64,000 nucleotides of DNA, taken from the NCBI RefSeq assembly GCF_018617385.1, contig NZ_JACSKA010000001.1, positions 1,054,001 through 1,118,000 of the forward strand, given 5' to 3'. Made by a program: the position numbers and the translations under genes. A model generated the notes under the pieces. That model did not search any database, was not told where the DNA came from, and saw only the letters and a list, made by a program, of their open reading frames with translations. The stretch is from Exiguobacterium sp018617385 (GTDB taxonomy: Bacteria; Bacillota; Bacilli; Exiguobacteriales; Exiguobacteriaceae). The stretch's first letter is position 1. Each line of letters begins with the position of its first letter. Below are positions 50,041 to 58,725 of this stretch, in pieces.

Positions 50041-50928
50041 ATGATGCGTTCGCATATCGAGTCATTTCTTCAATATATGACAGTTGAAAAGCGGATGTCC
50101 GCGAATACGAGACAGGCGTATGCGAGCGATTTGACGCAGTACGCATCGACCTTGACCCAACTTGGGGTAGAAGAGTGGAATGAGGTGACACGTTCGCATA
50201 TCGTCAAACATATCGAAGAGCTGTCACAAGCGGGGCGAGCCTCGTCTTCATTGAGACGAGCAGTCAGTTCAATCCGGATGTTCCATCATCATCTCAAAAT
50301 GACCGGAGTCACGACGACTGATCCGTCACTTTACCTAGAATCCCCAAAAGCAGAAAAGCAACTTCCGGACACGTGGTCACAAACGGAAGTCGAGCGACTG
50401 TTGGACAGCGTCCCGACGTCGGACCCGCTCTCACTACGAGACCGGGCTATGCTGGAGTTGCTTTACGGGACGGGGATGCGGGTCAGTGAACTTTTAGGTT
50501 TGGATTTGGATGATTTGCAGTTCGAATTGGGGTATCTACAATGTGAAGGGAAAGGCGAGCGCGCACGAATCATCCCGGTATCCTCGGTCGCCCAAAGTTT
50601 CGTCGAGCGTTATATCCAACAAGCTCGTAACGGACTTGGCGGTAGAGAGACCGAAGCGCTCTTTTTAAACGGCCGAGGAGGACGGCTCAGTCGTCAAGGA
50701 TTTTGGAAGATGATCAAACGACGAGCCAAACTTGCTGGAATTGACAAAGAAATCACACCTCACGTACTCCGTCATTCCTTTGCGACACACCTTCTCGAGA
50801 ACGGTGCGGATTTACGCGCCATTCAACAGATGCTCGGTCATGCGGATTTAGCGACGACGCAAGTGTATACACACGTCAACAAATCGCGTCTGCATGATGT
50901 GTATCGTAAGCATCACCCTCGTGCCTAG
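50041..50928 (+). CDS. xerD: Site-specific tyrosine recombinase XerD
   Basis: A 295-residue recombinase that resolves chromosome dimers at dif with XerC/CodV. The SAM-like N-terminal DNA-binding domain (1-100) has KRMSANTRQAYASDLTQY. Catalytic residues are Arg147 (GTGMRVSEL), Lys172 (CEGKGER), His241 and Arg244 (HVLRHSFATH), His267 (GHAD) and Tyr276 (TQVYTHVN). The first ATG (50041) and one at 50044 both fit AAGGAGG. It is followed by deoB after 23 bases, as in B. subtilis (ripX-drm-pupG). Confidence 0.93.
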   Translation: MMRSHIESFLQYMTVEKRMSANTRQAYASDLTQYASTLTQLGVEEWNEVTRSHIVKHIEELSQAGRASSSLRRAVSSIRMFHHHLKMTGVTTTDPSLYLESPKAEKQLPDTWSQTEVERLLDSVPTSDPLSLRDRAMLELLYGTGMRVSELLGLDLDDLQFELGYLQCEGKGERARIIPVSSVAQSFVERYIQQARNGLGGRETEALFLNGRGGRLSRQGFWKMIKRRAKLAGIDKEITPHVLRHSFATHLLENGADLRAIQQMLGHADLATTQVYTHVNKSRLHDVYRKHHPRA

Positions 50929-50951
50929 ACACCGAAAAGGAGGAATTTTTT

Positions 50952-52118
50952 GTGAAGAAGTTTAAACGTATTTTCTTAGTCGTCATGGACTCGGTCGGGA
51001 TCGGTGAAGCACCAGATGCCGAACAGTTCGGTGACAAAGGGGCCGACACGCTCGGGCATATCGCGCGTGAACATAACGGATTGAACATGCCGAACATGGG
51101 TAAACTCGGACTTTCGAACATCAAGCCGATTCAAGGCATCGATGCATCGGACGCACCGAGTGCGTATGGTCGCATGGAAGAAATCTCAGCTGGTAAGGAT
51201 ACGATGACGGGCCATTGGGAAATCATGGGACTCCATATCGATACACCATTCCGCGTGTTTGAGGAGTTTCCAGATGATTTGATTCATCGTCTCGAAGAGT
51301 TCAGCGGACGTAAGATCATCGGAAACAAACCGGCGTCTGGAACAGAAATCTTGGACGAACTCGGTGAAGAGCATGTCAAGACGGGCGCCCTCATCGTTTA
51401 TACATCTGCCGACTCGGTTCTTCAAATCGCAGCACACGAAGAGATTGTGCCGATTGATGAATTGTATCGCATCTGCGAATACGCTCGTGAAATCACACGT
51501 GAAGACCCGTACATGCTCGGACGAATCATTGCGCGCCCGTTCCTTGGGACACCAGGAGCATGGGTCCGTACGGCGAACCGTCACGACTACGCACTGAAAC
51601 CATTCGGCAAGACCGTCATGAACACGCTCGAGGAAGCTGGGAAAGACGTCATTGCATTAGGGAAGATCAGCGATATTTACGATGGTGAAGGCGTGACAAA
51701 AGCGGTCCGCACGAAATCGAACATGGACGGCATGGACAAATTGGTCGAGTCGCTCGAGGAAGACTTCGAAGGACTCTGCTTCTTGAACTTGGTCGACTTC
51801 GACGCGTTGTTCGGTCATCGCCGTGACCCGGAAGGTTATGCGGTCGCGCTTGAAGAGTACGACGCTCGCCTAACGGAAGTGATGGAGCGTCTTCGTGAAG
51901 ATGACCTGCTCATTATCACGGCTGATCACGGAAATGATCCTGTTCATGCTGGGACAGACCACACGCGTGAATACGTTCCGCTCATCGTTCATCACAACGG
52001 AGCGAAAGCAGTCGATTTGGGTATTCGCGGAACATTCGCGGACATCGGGGCGACGGTCGCTGACAACTTTGACGTCGCGGCACCATCACACGGAAAGAGT
52101 TTCTTAAACGAAATTTGA
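50952..52118 (+). CDS. deoB: Phosphopentomutase
   Basis: A 388-residue alkaline-phosphatase-superfamily mutase that interconverts (deoxy)ribose 1- and 5-phosphates. Metal and phosphothreonine motifs include VVMDSVGIGEAPDAE at the start, SAGKDTMTGHWEIMG (the active Thr), RDPEGYAVALEEYD, and ADHGNDPVHAGTDHTREY. The start is GTG behind GGAGGAA. It works with punA and pdp in nucleoside salvage and degradation, feeding the pentose pathway. Confidence 0.95.
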   Translation: MKKFKRIFLVVMDSVGIGEAPDAEQFGDKGADTLGHIAREHNGLNMPNMGKLGLSNIKPIQGIDASDAPSAYGRMEEISAGKDTMTGHWEIMGLHIDTPFRVFEEFPDDLIHRLEEFSGRKIIGNKPASGTEILDELGEEHVKTGALIVYTSADSVLQIAAHEEIVPIDELYRICEYAREITREDPYMLGRIIARPFLGTPGAWVRTANRHDYALKPFGKTVMNTLEEAGKDVIALGKISDIYDGEGVTKAVRTKSNMDGMDKLVESLEEDFEGLCFLNLVDFDALFGHRRDPEGYAVALEEYDARLTEVMERLREDDLLIITADHGNDPVHAGTDHTREYVPLIVHHNGAKAVDLGIRGTFADIGATVADNFDVAAPSHGKSFLNEI

Positions 52119-52131
52119 GGAGGCAATATTC

Positions 52132-52941
52132 ATGGTAAATTGGAACGAAACAAAAGCGTTTTTGCAGGAGCGTATGGGCAGTACACCAGAAATCGGACTC
52201 ATTCTCGGGTCAGGACTCGGAGTCCTCGCGGACGAGATTGAGAACCCGGTCGCCATTCCATATGAGGAAATCCCACACTTCCCGGTATCGACAGTTGAAG
52301 GACATGCGGGGCAACTCGTGTTCGGTGAGCTCGAAGGGAAACGGGTCGTCGCCATGCAAGGACGGTTCCACTTCTATGAAGGATACTCGATGGAACAAGT
52401 GACGTTCCCTGTACGTGTCCTCAAGCTGATTGGTGTCGAGACTCTCATCGTCACGAACGCGGCAGGCGCATGTAACGAGTCATTCAACCCAGGCGACTTG
52501 ATGATCATCACAGATCATATCAACTTCTTCGGTACGAGCCCGCTCATCGGGAAGAACGCGAGTGAATTCGGGACACGTTTCCCTGACATGTCAGAAGCGT
52601 ACGATAAAGAGCTCGTGAAATTGACAGAACGCGTCGCGTCAGACCTTGGACTTTCTGTACAAAAAGGGGTTTACTTCGGTAACACAGGTCCTACGTACGA
52701 AACTCCGGCTGAAGTCAAAATGGCCCGTCTTCTCGGGGGAGACGTCGTCGGGATGTCGACCGTTCCAGAAGTCATCGTCGCGCGTCATTCGGATATGCGT
52801 GTCCTCGGGATTTCGTGTGTCTCGAACATGGCAGCAGGCATCTTGGATCAACCACTCAACCATGAAGAAGTCATCGAAACGACAGAGCGCGTTCGTCAAG
52901 ACTTCCTCTCTCTCGTACGTGGCACGATTAAAAGCATGTAA
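52132..52941 (+). CDS. punA: Purine-nucleoside phosphorylase
   Basis: A 269-residue trimeric-type phosphorylase (PupG) acting on guanosine and inosine. IGLILGSGLGVLADEIENPV, GHAGQLVFGELEGKRVVAM with QGRFHFYEGYSM (phosphate and sugar site), TNAAGACNESFNPGDL and GPTYETPAEVKM are diagnostic. GAGGAGG precedes the ATG. It lies between deoB and pdp in an operon with short gaps. Confidence 0.94.
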   Translation: MVNWNETKAFLQERMGSTPEIGLILGSGLGVLADEIENPVAIPYEEIPHFPVSTVEGHAGQLVFGELEGKRVVAMQGRFHFYEGYSMEQVTFPVRVLKLIGVETLIVTNAAGACNESFNPGDLMIITDHINFFGTSPLIGKNASEFGTRFPDMSEAYDKELVKLTERVASDLGLSVQKGVYFGNTGPTYETPAEVKMARLLGGDVVGMSTVPEVIVARHSDMRVLGISCVSNMAAGILDQPLNHEEVIETTERVRQDFLSLVRGTIKSM

Positions 52942-52969
52942 GTAACTTAATTTTAGGAGGACGACAGTT

Positions 52970-54271
52970 ATGCGTATGGTCGATTTGATTTTAAAGAAAC
53001 GTAACGGTGGAGAATTGAACGAAGAGGAGATTCGCTTCGTTGTCGAAGGTTTCACGAACGAATCAATCCCTGACTATCAAATGTCAGCCTTATCGATGGC
53101 CATCTATTTTAACGGGATGACTGAAAACGAGACGGCTGCCTTGACGATGGAAATGGTGAAGTCGGGAGATACGATCGATCTTTCTAATATCGAAGGGAAA
53201 AAAGTCGACAAGCACTCAACGGGCGGCGTCGGTGACAAGATCAGCTTGATCGTGGCACCACTCGTTGCTTCAATCGGCATCCCTGTCGCGAAGATGAGTG
53301 GTCGCGGTCTCGGTCACACAGGTGGTACGATCGATAAGCTCGAATCATTCCCAGGGTTCAACGTAGAATTGACGGAAGAGCAGTTCACGAAACAAGTAAA
53401 CGATATCAAGATGTCGATCATCGGGCAGACAGGGAACTTGACGCCTGCGGATAAGCGCTTGTACGCGCTTCGCGACGTCACGGCTACGGTTGAGTCGATT
53501 CCGCTCATCGCAAGTTCAATCATGTCGAAGAAGATTGCAGCTGGAGCGGATAGTATCGTTCTTGACGTCAAGACAGGTTCTGGAGCGTTCATGAAATCGT
53601 TCGATGATGCGAAAGCCCTCGCAGAAGAAATGGTTGCAATCGGGAAGAACGTCGGACGTAAGACGGTCGCTGTCATCACGGACATGGACCAACCGCTCGG
53701 CTTTGAAATCGGGAACGCGAACGAAGTGAAAGAAGCGATTGAAGTTCTTTCAGGTAAAGAAGTTGAAGACTTGAAGACGATCGCACTCACGATCGCTGGA
53801 CATATGGCTGTCCTCGGTGAGTTCTATCCAACGTTCGACGAAGCATATGTAGACCTTGAAAAACGAATTGCTGACGGACATGCACTCGAGGTGTTCCGTA
53901 AATTCGTTGAAGCCCAAGGTGGCGACGCGTCACTCGTCGATGATGTGACAAAATTACCACAAGCCTCTTACGAGACGACATTCGTCGCGAAAGAAGCAGG
54001 TTATGTCGAGTCAATCATCGCAGACGAAGTAGGTGTCGCAGCGATGCTTCTCGGAGCGGGCCGCGCAACGAAAGAAGACAAGATTGATTTCGCGGCAGGC
54101 ATCACGCTTGAGAAGAAAGTCGGGGACCGTGTCGAAGCGGGCGATGTGATCGCGGTGCTCCGTTCGAACATCGAAGACATGTCTTCAGCCGTTGAACGTT
54201 TAGACCATGCATATACGATTGGTGCAACGAAACCAGAGGCTCGCCCACTCGTTCACGCTGTCATCCAATAA
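52970..54271 (+). CDS. pdp: Pyrimidine-nucleoside phosphorylase
   Basis: A 433-residue enzyme acting on thymidine, uridine and deoxyuridine. MRMVDLILKKRNGGELNEEE and the family signature SGRGLGHTGGTIDKLESFPG are unmistakable; KHSTGGVGDKISL binds phosphate. The C-terminal alpha/beta domain completes the fold. AGGAGG precedes the ATG. In this chromosome region of B. subtilis, sporulation genes (dacF, spoIIA) follow pupG instead. Confidence 0.95.
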   Translation: MRMVDLILKKRNGGELNEEEIRFVVEGFTNESIPDYQMSALSMAIYFNGMTENETAALTMEMVKSGDTIDLSNIEGKKVDKHSTGGVGDKISLIVAPLVASIGIPVAKMSGRGLGHTGGTIDKLESFPGFNVELTEEQFTKQVNDIKMSIIGQTGNLTPADKRLYALRDVTATVESIPLIASSIMSKKIAAGADSIVLDVKTGSGAFMKSFDDAKALAEEMVAIGKNVGRKTVAVITDMDQPLGFEIGNANEVKEAIEVLSGKEVEDLKTIALTIAGHMAVLGEFYPTFDEAYVDLEKRIADGHALEVFRKFVEAQGGDASLVDDVTKLPQASYETTFVAKEAGYVESIIADEVGVAAMLLGAGRATKEDKIDFAAGITLEKKVGDRVEAGDVIAVLRSNIEDMSSAVERLDHAYTIGATKPEARPLVHAVIQ

Positions 54272-54277
54272 GACAGA

Positions 54278-54320
54278 ACGTCTGTTTCCACAAAAAAAGT
54301 GGAGACAGACGTGTTTTTTT
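54278..54320 (+). terminator. Terminator of the deoB-punA-pdp operon
   Basis: Fourteen-base arms ACGTCTGTTTCCAC and GTGGAGACAGACGT (G-T pair), loop of seven A, then a T run. Confidence 0.9.
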
Positions 54321-54387
54321 GATAAGATGGGTAATGTGAGTGTCAAACAGCAGGATACATACCATAAATAAAGGGGTTGCTTGAAAC

Positions 54388-54828
54388 ATGAAAAAAGGTT
54401 CTATGAAACTTGAAAATGGCGAAATGATTGAATTTGATTTGTTCCACGGTGAAGCACCGATCACGGTTGAAAACTTCGAAAAACTTGCAAACAGCGGGTT
54501 TTACAACGGATTGACGTTCCACCGAGTGATCCCTGGTTTCGTCAGTCAAGGCGGTTGCCCGGACGGAACAGGTATGGGCGGTGCAGGCTATACGATTCCT
54601 TGTGAGACATCGACATCGTTCCCGCACAAACATGAAGCGGGTTCACTTTCAATGGCCCACGCAGGTCGTAACACAGGGTCTTCACAGTTCTTCATCGTCC
54701 ATGAGCCACAACCGCATTTGGATGGTGTCCATACGGTATTCGGTAAAGTGACATCTGGTCTTGAGCATGCCGTCAAACTTCGTCAAGGTACGAAGATGGC
54801 AGAAGTGAAGGTTTGGGACGAGAATTGA
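54388..54828 (+). CDS. ppiB: Peptidyl-prolyl isomerase (cyclophilin)
   Basis: A 146-residue cytosolic cyclophilin. GLTFHRVIPGFVSQGGCPDG (catalytic Arg region), AGRNTGSSQFFI and LDGVHTVFGKV form the active site. ENFEKLANSGFYNG is the family start. The ATG at 54388 stands 11 bases from AAAGGGG; another ATG at 54403 is possible. It is monocistronic. Position before ribT and scpA matches B. subtilis ppiB. Confidence 0.92.
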   Translation: MKKGSMKLENGEMIEFDLFHGEAPITVENFEKLANSGFYNGLTFHRVIPGFVSQGGCPDGTGMGGAGYTIPCETSTSFPHKHEAGSLSMAHAGRNTGSSQFFIVHEPQPHLDGVHTVFGKVTSGLEHAVKLRQGTKMAEVKVWDEN

Positions 54829-54917
54829 TTTTTGCCTGAAGGGTATGGCACAATGAACCATGTCTCTCACGTGTTCACGTCGTGAAACTTGAATGACAAA
54901 AGGTGGTGAACCCAGCG

Positions 54918-55274
54918 ATGCTGGTCAAATATAAACGTTCTTATGAAAAGACGGCGATGGGTCTACTCGCATTCTCATGCAGTGACAAATCTCCGCTAAG
55001 CTTGCTTGAACTCGTCCGATCGTATGACGAGGAGGAGTCGAAGTTCCTCTATTTGTGGAAAGTCGGTGAAGACTTCGTTGGTATCATTGGTATGGAGCAA
55101 CAAGGGACGACAATGGTCATCGACCATATCGCCTTGTCGCCATCATTCCGTGGCGAGAAACGTTCTTACGAGCTTTTAGACGAGGTGAGAAACGTCCTTC
55201 CACTTGATTTGACGCTAACTGGTACAGGCAAGACGGGCGATTTATTGGAAAAATGGAACCAATTAGTCGTCTGA
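54918..55274 (+). CDS. ribT: RibT-like GNAT acetyltransferase
   Basis: A 118-residue GNAT-fold protein. The start, MLVKYKRSYEKTAMGLLAF, is nearly that of B. subtilis RibT (LIRYKKSFEKIAMGLLSF), and IIGMEQQGTTMVIDHIALS and PSFRGEKRSYELLDEV form the acetyl-CoA region. The usual R/Q-x-x-G-x-G/A motif is altered. In Bacillus, RibT ends the riboflavin operon; here no rib genes are adjacent. The ATG at 54918 follows AAAGGTGGTGA; the frame could start earlier at GTG 54903. Confidence 0.8.
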   Translation: MLVKYKRSYEKTAMGLLAFSCSDKSPLSLLELVRSYDEEESKFLYLWKVGEDFVGIIGMEQQGTTMVIDHIALSPSFRGEKRSYELLDEVRNVLPLDLTLTGTGKTGDLLEKWNQLVV

Positions 55275-55277
55275 TGA

Positions 55278-55312
55278 CAAAACCCCCGCAATCTTGGACT
55301 GCGGGGGTTTTG
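55278..55312. terminator. Bidirectional terminator between ribT and DUF309 gene
   Basis: Thirteen-base perfect arms CAAAACCCCCGCA and TGCGGGGGTTTTG, loop of nine, between convergent genes. Confidence 0.92.
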
Positions 55313-55320
55313 CATGTACT

Positions 55321-55803
55321 TCAAGAAGGGCTGGCGGAATTCCTCGTTCGTTGACGTTCTAAAAGTGCCAACTCCCGTTCCGTGATGACCTCACTCCGGT
55401 CACGGTGCAGATGCTTGTGGACCAATTGCTCGAACGACAGGTCCGTCGATGGGAACGTCGGTTTTAGTGATTCGACCGTGTCACGAACATCCTGTTGTAA
55501 TGGGAGCTTCGTGTGTAACGGCCATTCATCAAGCTGTGCGACGAAGGAGTCGACATCAAGACCGAGCTCATGTAAATAGGGGGAAGCGATGTCGATCTTT
55601 CGGCGTAAGAGTCGCAAGCTCTTTTTCGCGCCGATGAGATTGTCTCGTCGTAAATGATAGTGGATGACGGCGTATTGGATGAGTGCCGCATAGCCGTGAT
55701 GACGACGTCCGTTTGCCTGCCACGCCTCTTCTAATACCTCATGACATTCGAAATAATCGGCATGACATTCAAAAAGCAACGTATAATGAATAAAAGGGGT
55801 CAT
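55321..55803 (-). CDS. DUF309 protein, YpuF-like
   Basis: A 160-residue helical protein with the DUF309 motif ADYFECHEVLEEAWQA (about 15-30) with conserved His and Glu residues, then LIQYAVIHYHLRRDNLIGA. Function unknown. In B. subtilis ypuF lies before scpA in the same direction; here it is inverted and divergent from scpA. A ribosome site GGAGA is about ten bases from the ATG. Confidence 0.87.
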   Translation of the reverse strand: MTPFIHYTLLFECHADYFECHEVLEEAWQANGRRHHGYAALIQYAVIHYHLRRDNLIGAKKSLRLLRRKIDIASPYLHELGLDVDSFVAQLDEWPLHTKLPLQQDVRDTVESLKPTFPSTDLSFEQLVHKHLHRDRSEVITERELALLERQRTRNSASPS

Positions 55804-55844
55804 GAATCAATTTTCTCCTTTCGTGTCCACGGTGTTATAAAACA

Positions 55845-55853
55845 TGTTATACT
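55845..55853 (+). promoter_or_regulatory. Extended -10 promoter of scpA
   Basis: TGTTATACT is an extended -10 element about 34 bases before the scpA ATG. The same AT-rich region could hold the DUF309 promoter on the other strand. Confidence 0.5.
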
Positions 55854-55886
55854 AAAGCGCAAAAATGTAAAATGGCAGGTGTCTCT

Positions 55887-56654
55887 ATGGAAGCCTATAA
55901 CGTTAAAATTGATACGTTCGAAGGTCCACTCGACCTGTTGCTCCATTTGATTGGAAAAATGGAGATTGATATCGTCGACATTTCCGTGGCAGAAGTCACT
56001 GACCAGTATGTCGGCTATATTCGCACGATGCAAAAATTTGAACTCGATGTGGCCAGTGAATACTTGGTCATGGCGGCGACGTTGCTCCAATTGAAGAGCA
56101 AGCAGTTGTTACCGCCAGTGCCGGTCGAGGATGAAGAGGTTCCAGACTTCAGTGAGGAACCGACACGTGAAGGTCTCATTCGTCAATTGATTGAATACAA
56201 AGCATATAAAGAAGCGGTCGTCTTCATGCGTGAACAAGAAGAACACCGTCTTGAATTGTATACGCGACCGGGTGAAGATTTGACGACGTATATGTCTGAA
56301 GAGGTGTCTAAGTATGACGGTCCACTCAACTTCTCCGATCTATTGCACGCCTATTCGAAGATGATTGAACGGAAACGTTGGAAAGAACGACGCAAAAAGA
56401 CGATCAAGCGGGAAGAGCGTACGCTTGAAGAACAGATGACGCGTCTTCATGAACATGTGTCGTCGACGAGACAAACATCGTTTTTCGCCTTTTTTGTTGA
56501 ACTACCGAACGTCTCAGATCTCGTCGTGACGTTTATGGCGCTTTTGGAGCTGATCAAGTTGCGAATCGTCGAAACGAAACAACTCGACCAAGATATTCAA
56601 ATCTCATTCATTGAAGCATCAAAGAAAGGGGATGAAGCGGTTGCTGTCTTATGA
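55887..56654 (+). CDS. scpA: Segregation and condensation protein A
   Basis: A 255-residue kleisin that bridges SMC heads and binds ScpB. The N-terminal domain has YNVKIDTFEGPLDLLLHLIG and ASEYLVMAATLLQLKSKQLL; the C-terminal winged helix has FFAFFVELPNVSDLVVTFMA and LLELIKLRIVETKQ. The ATG at 55887 has AGGTG five bases upstream; an ATG at 55872 has no site. It overlaps scpB. Confidence 0.94.
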   Translation: MEAYNVKIDTFEGPLDLLLHLIGKMEIDIVDISVAEVTDQYVGYIRTMQKFELDVASEYLVMAATLLQLKSKQLLPPVPVEDEEVPDFSEEPTREGLIRQLIEYKAYKEAVVFMREQEEHRLELYTRPGEDLTTYMSEEVSKYDGPLNFSDLLHAYSKMIERKRWKERRKKTIKREERTLEEQMTRLHEHVSSTRQTSFFAFFVELPNVSDLVVTFMALLELIKLRIVETKQLDQDIQISFIEASKKGDEAVAVL

Positions 56655-57225
56655 GACGATTATTGAAGGATTGCTGTTCGTCGTCGGTGACGAAGGGATG
56701 GAAGTACGCGCGCTCGCCGAGACGCTTGATATCTCAGAAGCTGCGGCACGAGAACAGCTCAGTAAGCTGGAGGCATCGTTCAAGTCATCGAACCGACCGT
56801 TTCAGCTCATGGAATCGGCAGGTGTCTATAAGCTCGTGACCGTTCCGGACGTCTCCCCGTACATTCAGAAATATGTCGGGACGATGGCAGAGCAGGCACT
56901 TTCACGTGCGGCGATGGAGACGCTCGTCATCATCGCCTACAAACAGCCTGTTACACGAGCGGACATCGAAGAGATTCGCGGAGTCAAAGTCGAACGGGTC
57001 ATCCATACGTTGTTATCGAAAGGATTGATTGAATCGGCTGGCCGCGCGAAGACGATTGGTCGTGCCAAGCTGTATCGTACGACAGAGCACTTCCTCGACC
57101 ATTTCGGGTTCAACTCACTCGAGGAACTGCCACCATTAACATTTGAGGATGAACTGACAGACGAAGGCGATTTGTTCTTCGGTCAGGAATCACCGAAGCA
57201 AGAAGAGAGATTGGAGAAGGATTAA
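56641..57225 (+). CDS. scpB: Segregation and condensation protein B
   Basis: A protein of about 194 residues with two winged-helix domains. YETIIEGLLFVVGDEGMEVR opens it; RAAMETLVIIAYKQPVTRAD, IEEIRGVKVERVIHTLLSKG and IGRAKLYRTTEHFLDHFGF are typical. The TTG at 56641 is nine bases behind AAAGGGG; an ATG at 56632 touches that site and gives three more residues. It forms the SMC-kleisin complex with ScpA. Four bases separate it from rluB, where B. subtilis has ypuI, dacB, spmA and spmB between. Confidence 0.92.
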   Translation: MLSYETIIEGLLFVVGDEGMEVRALAETLDISEAAAREQLSKLEASFKSSNRPFQLMESAGVYKLVTVPDVSPYIQKYVGTMAEQALSRAAMETLVIIAYKQPVTRADIEEIRGVKVERVIHTLLSKGLIESAGRAKTIGRAKLYRTTEHFLDHFGFNSLEELPPLTFEDELTDEGDLFFGQESPKQEERLEKD

Positions 57226-57229
57226 TCAT

Positions 57230-57988
57230 ATGGAACGTTTGCAAAAAGTAATCGCACAAGCGGGGGTCGCCTCGCGTCGGAAAGCGGAAGAAATGATTTT
57301 GGATGGTCGCGTCCGTGTCAACGGAAAAGTCGTCCGTGAACTCGGGACGAAAGTTGGACCGAAGTCAGAGATTGAAGTCGATGGCGTCAAAATCGAACAA
57401 GAAGAGCATGTCTACTATTTACTCTATAAACCAAGTGGATACGTCTCGACGGTCGATGACGACAAAGGACGTAAAGTCATCACAGACCTCGTCCCGCCAG
57501 GAGCACGTGTATTCCCGGTCGGTCGTCTCGACTACAACACGACGGGTCTCATCATCTTGACGAACGATGGCGAGTTCTCGAACATGATGACGCACCCGAA
57601 ATATAAAATTCAAAAGCGTTATGTGGCAAAAGTGAAGAACATCCCATCATACTTGGCTATCAAACAGCTTGAGTCTGGCGTCGAACTCGATGACGGATTC
57701 AAAACGGGTAGTGCGAAAGTGAAGATGAAGTCTGTAGACCAGAAGAAGAACACAGCCATCCTCGAAATCGTCATCTCGGAAGGTCACAATCGTCAAATCC
57801 GTCGGATGGTGGAAGCCATTGGTTCAGAGGTCATCAAACTGAAACGCGAACAGTTCGGTTTCCTGACGCTCGACGGTCTGAACACGGGCGACTGGCGTGA
57901 ACTTTCACACAAAGAAATCAGTAAGCTTCGGGAACTTGCAAATCCTACCGTTCCACCGAAACCACGAGGCAAAAAGAAGAAAAAATAA
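57230..57988 (+). CDS. rluB: 23S rRNA pseudouridine synthase B
   Basis: A 252-residue RsuA/RluB family enzyme. An S4 domain (1-60, RLQKVIAQAGVASRRKAEEM) is followed by the catalytic domain with VFPVGRLDYNTTGLIILTND, where the Asp is catalytic; NRQIRRMVEAIGSEVIKLKR lies in the C-terminal part. The tail is basic (PKPRGKKKKK). It is expected to modify 23S rRNA near position 2605 (E. coli numbering). GGAGAAGGA lies upstream. Confidence 0.92.
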   Translation: MERLQKVIAQAGVASRRKAEEMILDGRVRVNGKVVRELGTKVGPKSEIEVDGVKIEQEEHVYYLLYKPSGYVSTVDDDKGRKVITDLVPPGARVFPVGRLDYNTTGLIILTNDGEFSNMMTHPKYKIQKRYVAKVKNIPSYLAIKQLESGVELDDGFKTGSAKVKMKSVDQKKNTAILEIVISEGHNRQIRRMVEAIGSEVIKLKREQFGFLTLDGLNTGDWRELSHKEISKLRELANPTVPPKPRGKKKKK

Positions 57989-57992
57989 CAAC

Positions 57993-58024
57993 AAAAAATC
58001 GTCCTGAAATAGGATGATTTTTTT
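57993..58024 (+). terminator. Terminator of the scpA-scpB-rluB operon
   Basis: Thirteen-base arms AAAAAATCGTCCT and AGGATGATTTTTT (one wobble), loop of five. Confidence 0.88.
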
Positions 58025-58092
58025 GATTGTGTAGATTGTGTGACAAAAAAATGAAAAAAGTCTGTTAATGTGCGTTTTTAATGTTTTTTCAG

Positions 58093-58098
58093 TACAAT
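58093..58098 (+). promoter_or_regulatory. Probable -10 element of resABC
   Basis: TACAAT lies 18 bases before the first candidate start of resA. The -35 region is poor, as expected for a promoter needing an activator such as ResD; the upstream sequence is AT-rich with TTGTGTGAC at 58037. Confidence 0.4.
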
Positions 58099-58115
58099 AG
58101 CAACTGAAGGATGGT

Positions 58116-58706
58116 GTGAAAACGATGACAAAAGATCAACAAAAAGACGACCGGATGGAACAAGCGGTCGCAAAAAAGAAAAAGAGGTCATTTTGGCGGA
58201 TGATGATCATGACGGTCGTTCTCTTCGCGGGAGCGGTCACGATCATGCAGACATTCGACCAAGCGGGTAACGATGGACGCATCGAGGCGGGAGACGAGGC
58301 ACCGAACTTCAAGCTCGTCACACTCGACGGTTCGACCTTGTATGAGCGAGACAACTACGATGGGAAAGGGATGCTCTTAAACTTCTGGGGTACGTTCTGT
58401 GAACCGTGTAAGAAAGAGATGCCGGTCGTACAAGAAAACTATGCGACACTACAAGACATGGGTGTCGATTTTTGGGCGGTGAACGTCGGAGAGACACCGC
58501 TTCGTGTCGATAATTTCATCAATGACCTCGGTGTCGGGCTCGACTATCCGATTTTGATGGATACCCAGAGCGAAGTCGAAGGAGCGTATGGCATTTATAA
58601 CCTACCCGTCACATTCGTCATCGATGGTGAAGGGAACGTAATTGAAAAGTATGAAGGTGAACTCACGAAAGAGAAATTGATGGAGCTAGCCGAGAAGTCA
58701 TTGTAA
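58116..58706 (+). CDS. resA: Thiol-disulfide oxidoreductase for cytochrome c maturation
   Basis: A 196-residue membrane-anchored thioredoxin-like protein. After a charged cytoplasmic stretch there is one helix (about 27-46), then an outward domain with the active site GTFCEPCKK (Cys95 and Cys98, with the ResA-type Glu between) and NLPVTFVIDGEG (cis-Pro). It reduces the heme-binding cysteines of apocytochrome c. GTG at 58116 or ATG at 58125 may be the start; the first is closer to AAGG. Confidence 0.92.
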   Translation: MKTMTKDQQKDDRMEQAVAKKKKRSFWRMMIMTVVLFAGAVTIMQTFDQAGNDGRIEAGDEAPNFKLVTLDGSTLYERDNYDGKGMLLNFWGTFCEPCKKEMPVVQENYATLQDMGVDFWAVNVGETPLRVDNFINDLGVGLDYPILMDTQSEVEGAYGIYNLPVTFVIDGEGNVIEKYEGELTKEKLMELAEKSL

Positions 58707-58725
58707 GCGAACGGGGGACGCACAG

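Noticed and set aside
53314..53790. Long frame opposite pdp (158 codons)
   Set aside because: Exact codon-phase shadow of a highly conserved gene; composition is unlike a natural protein.
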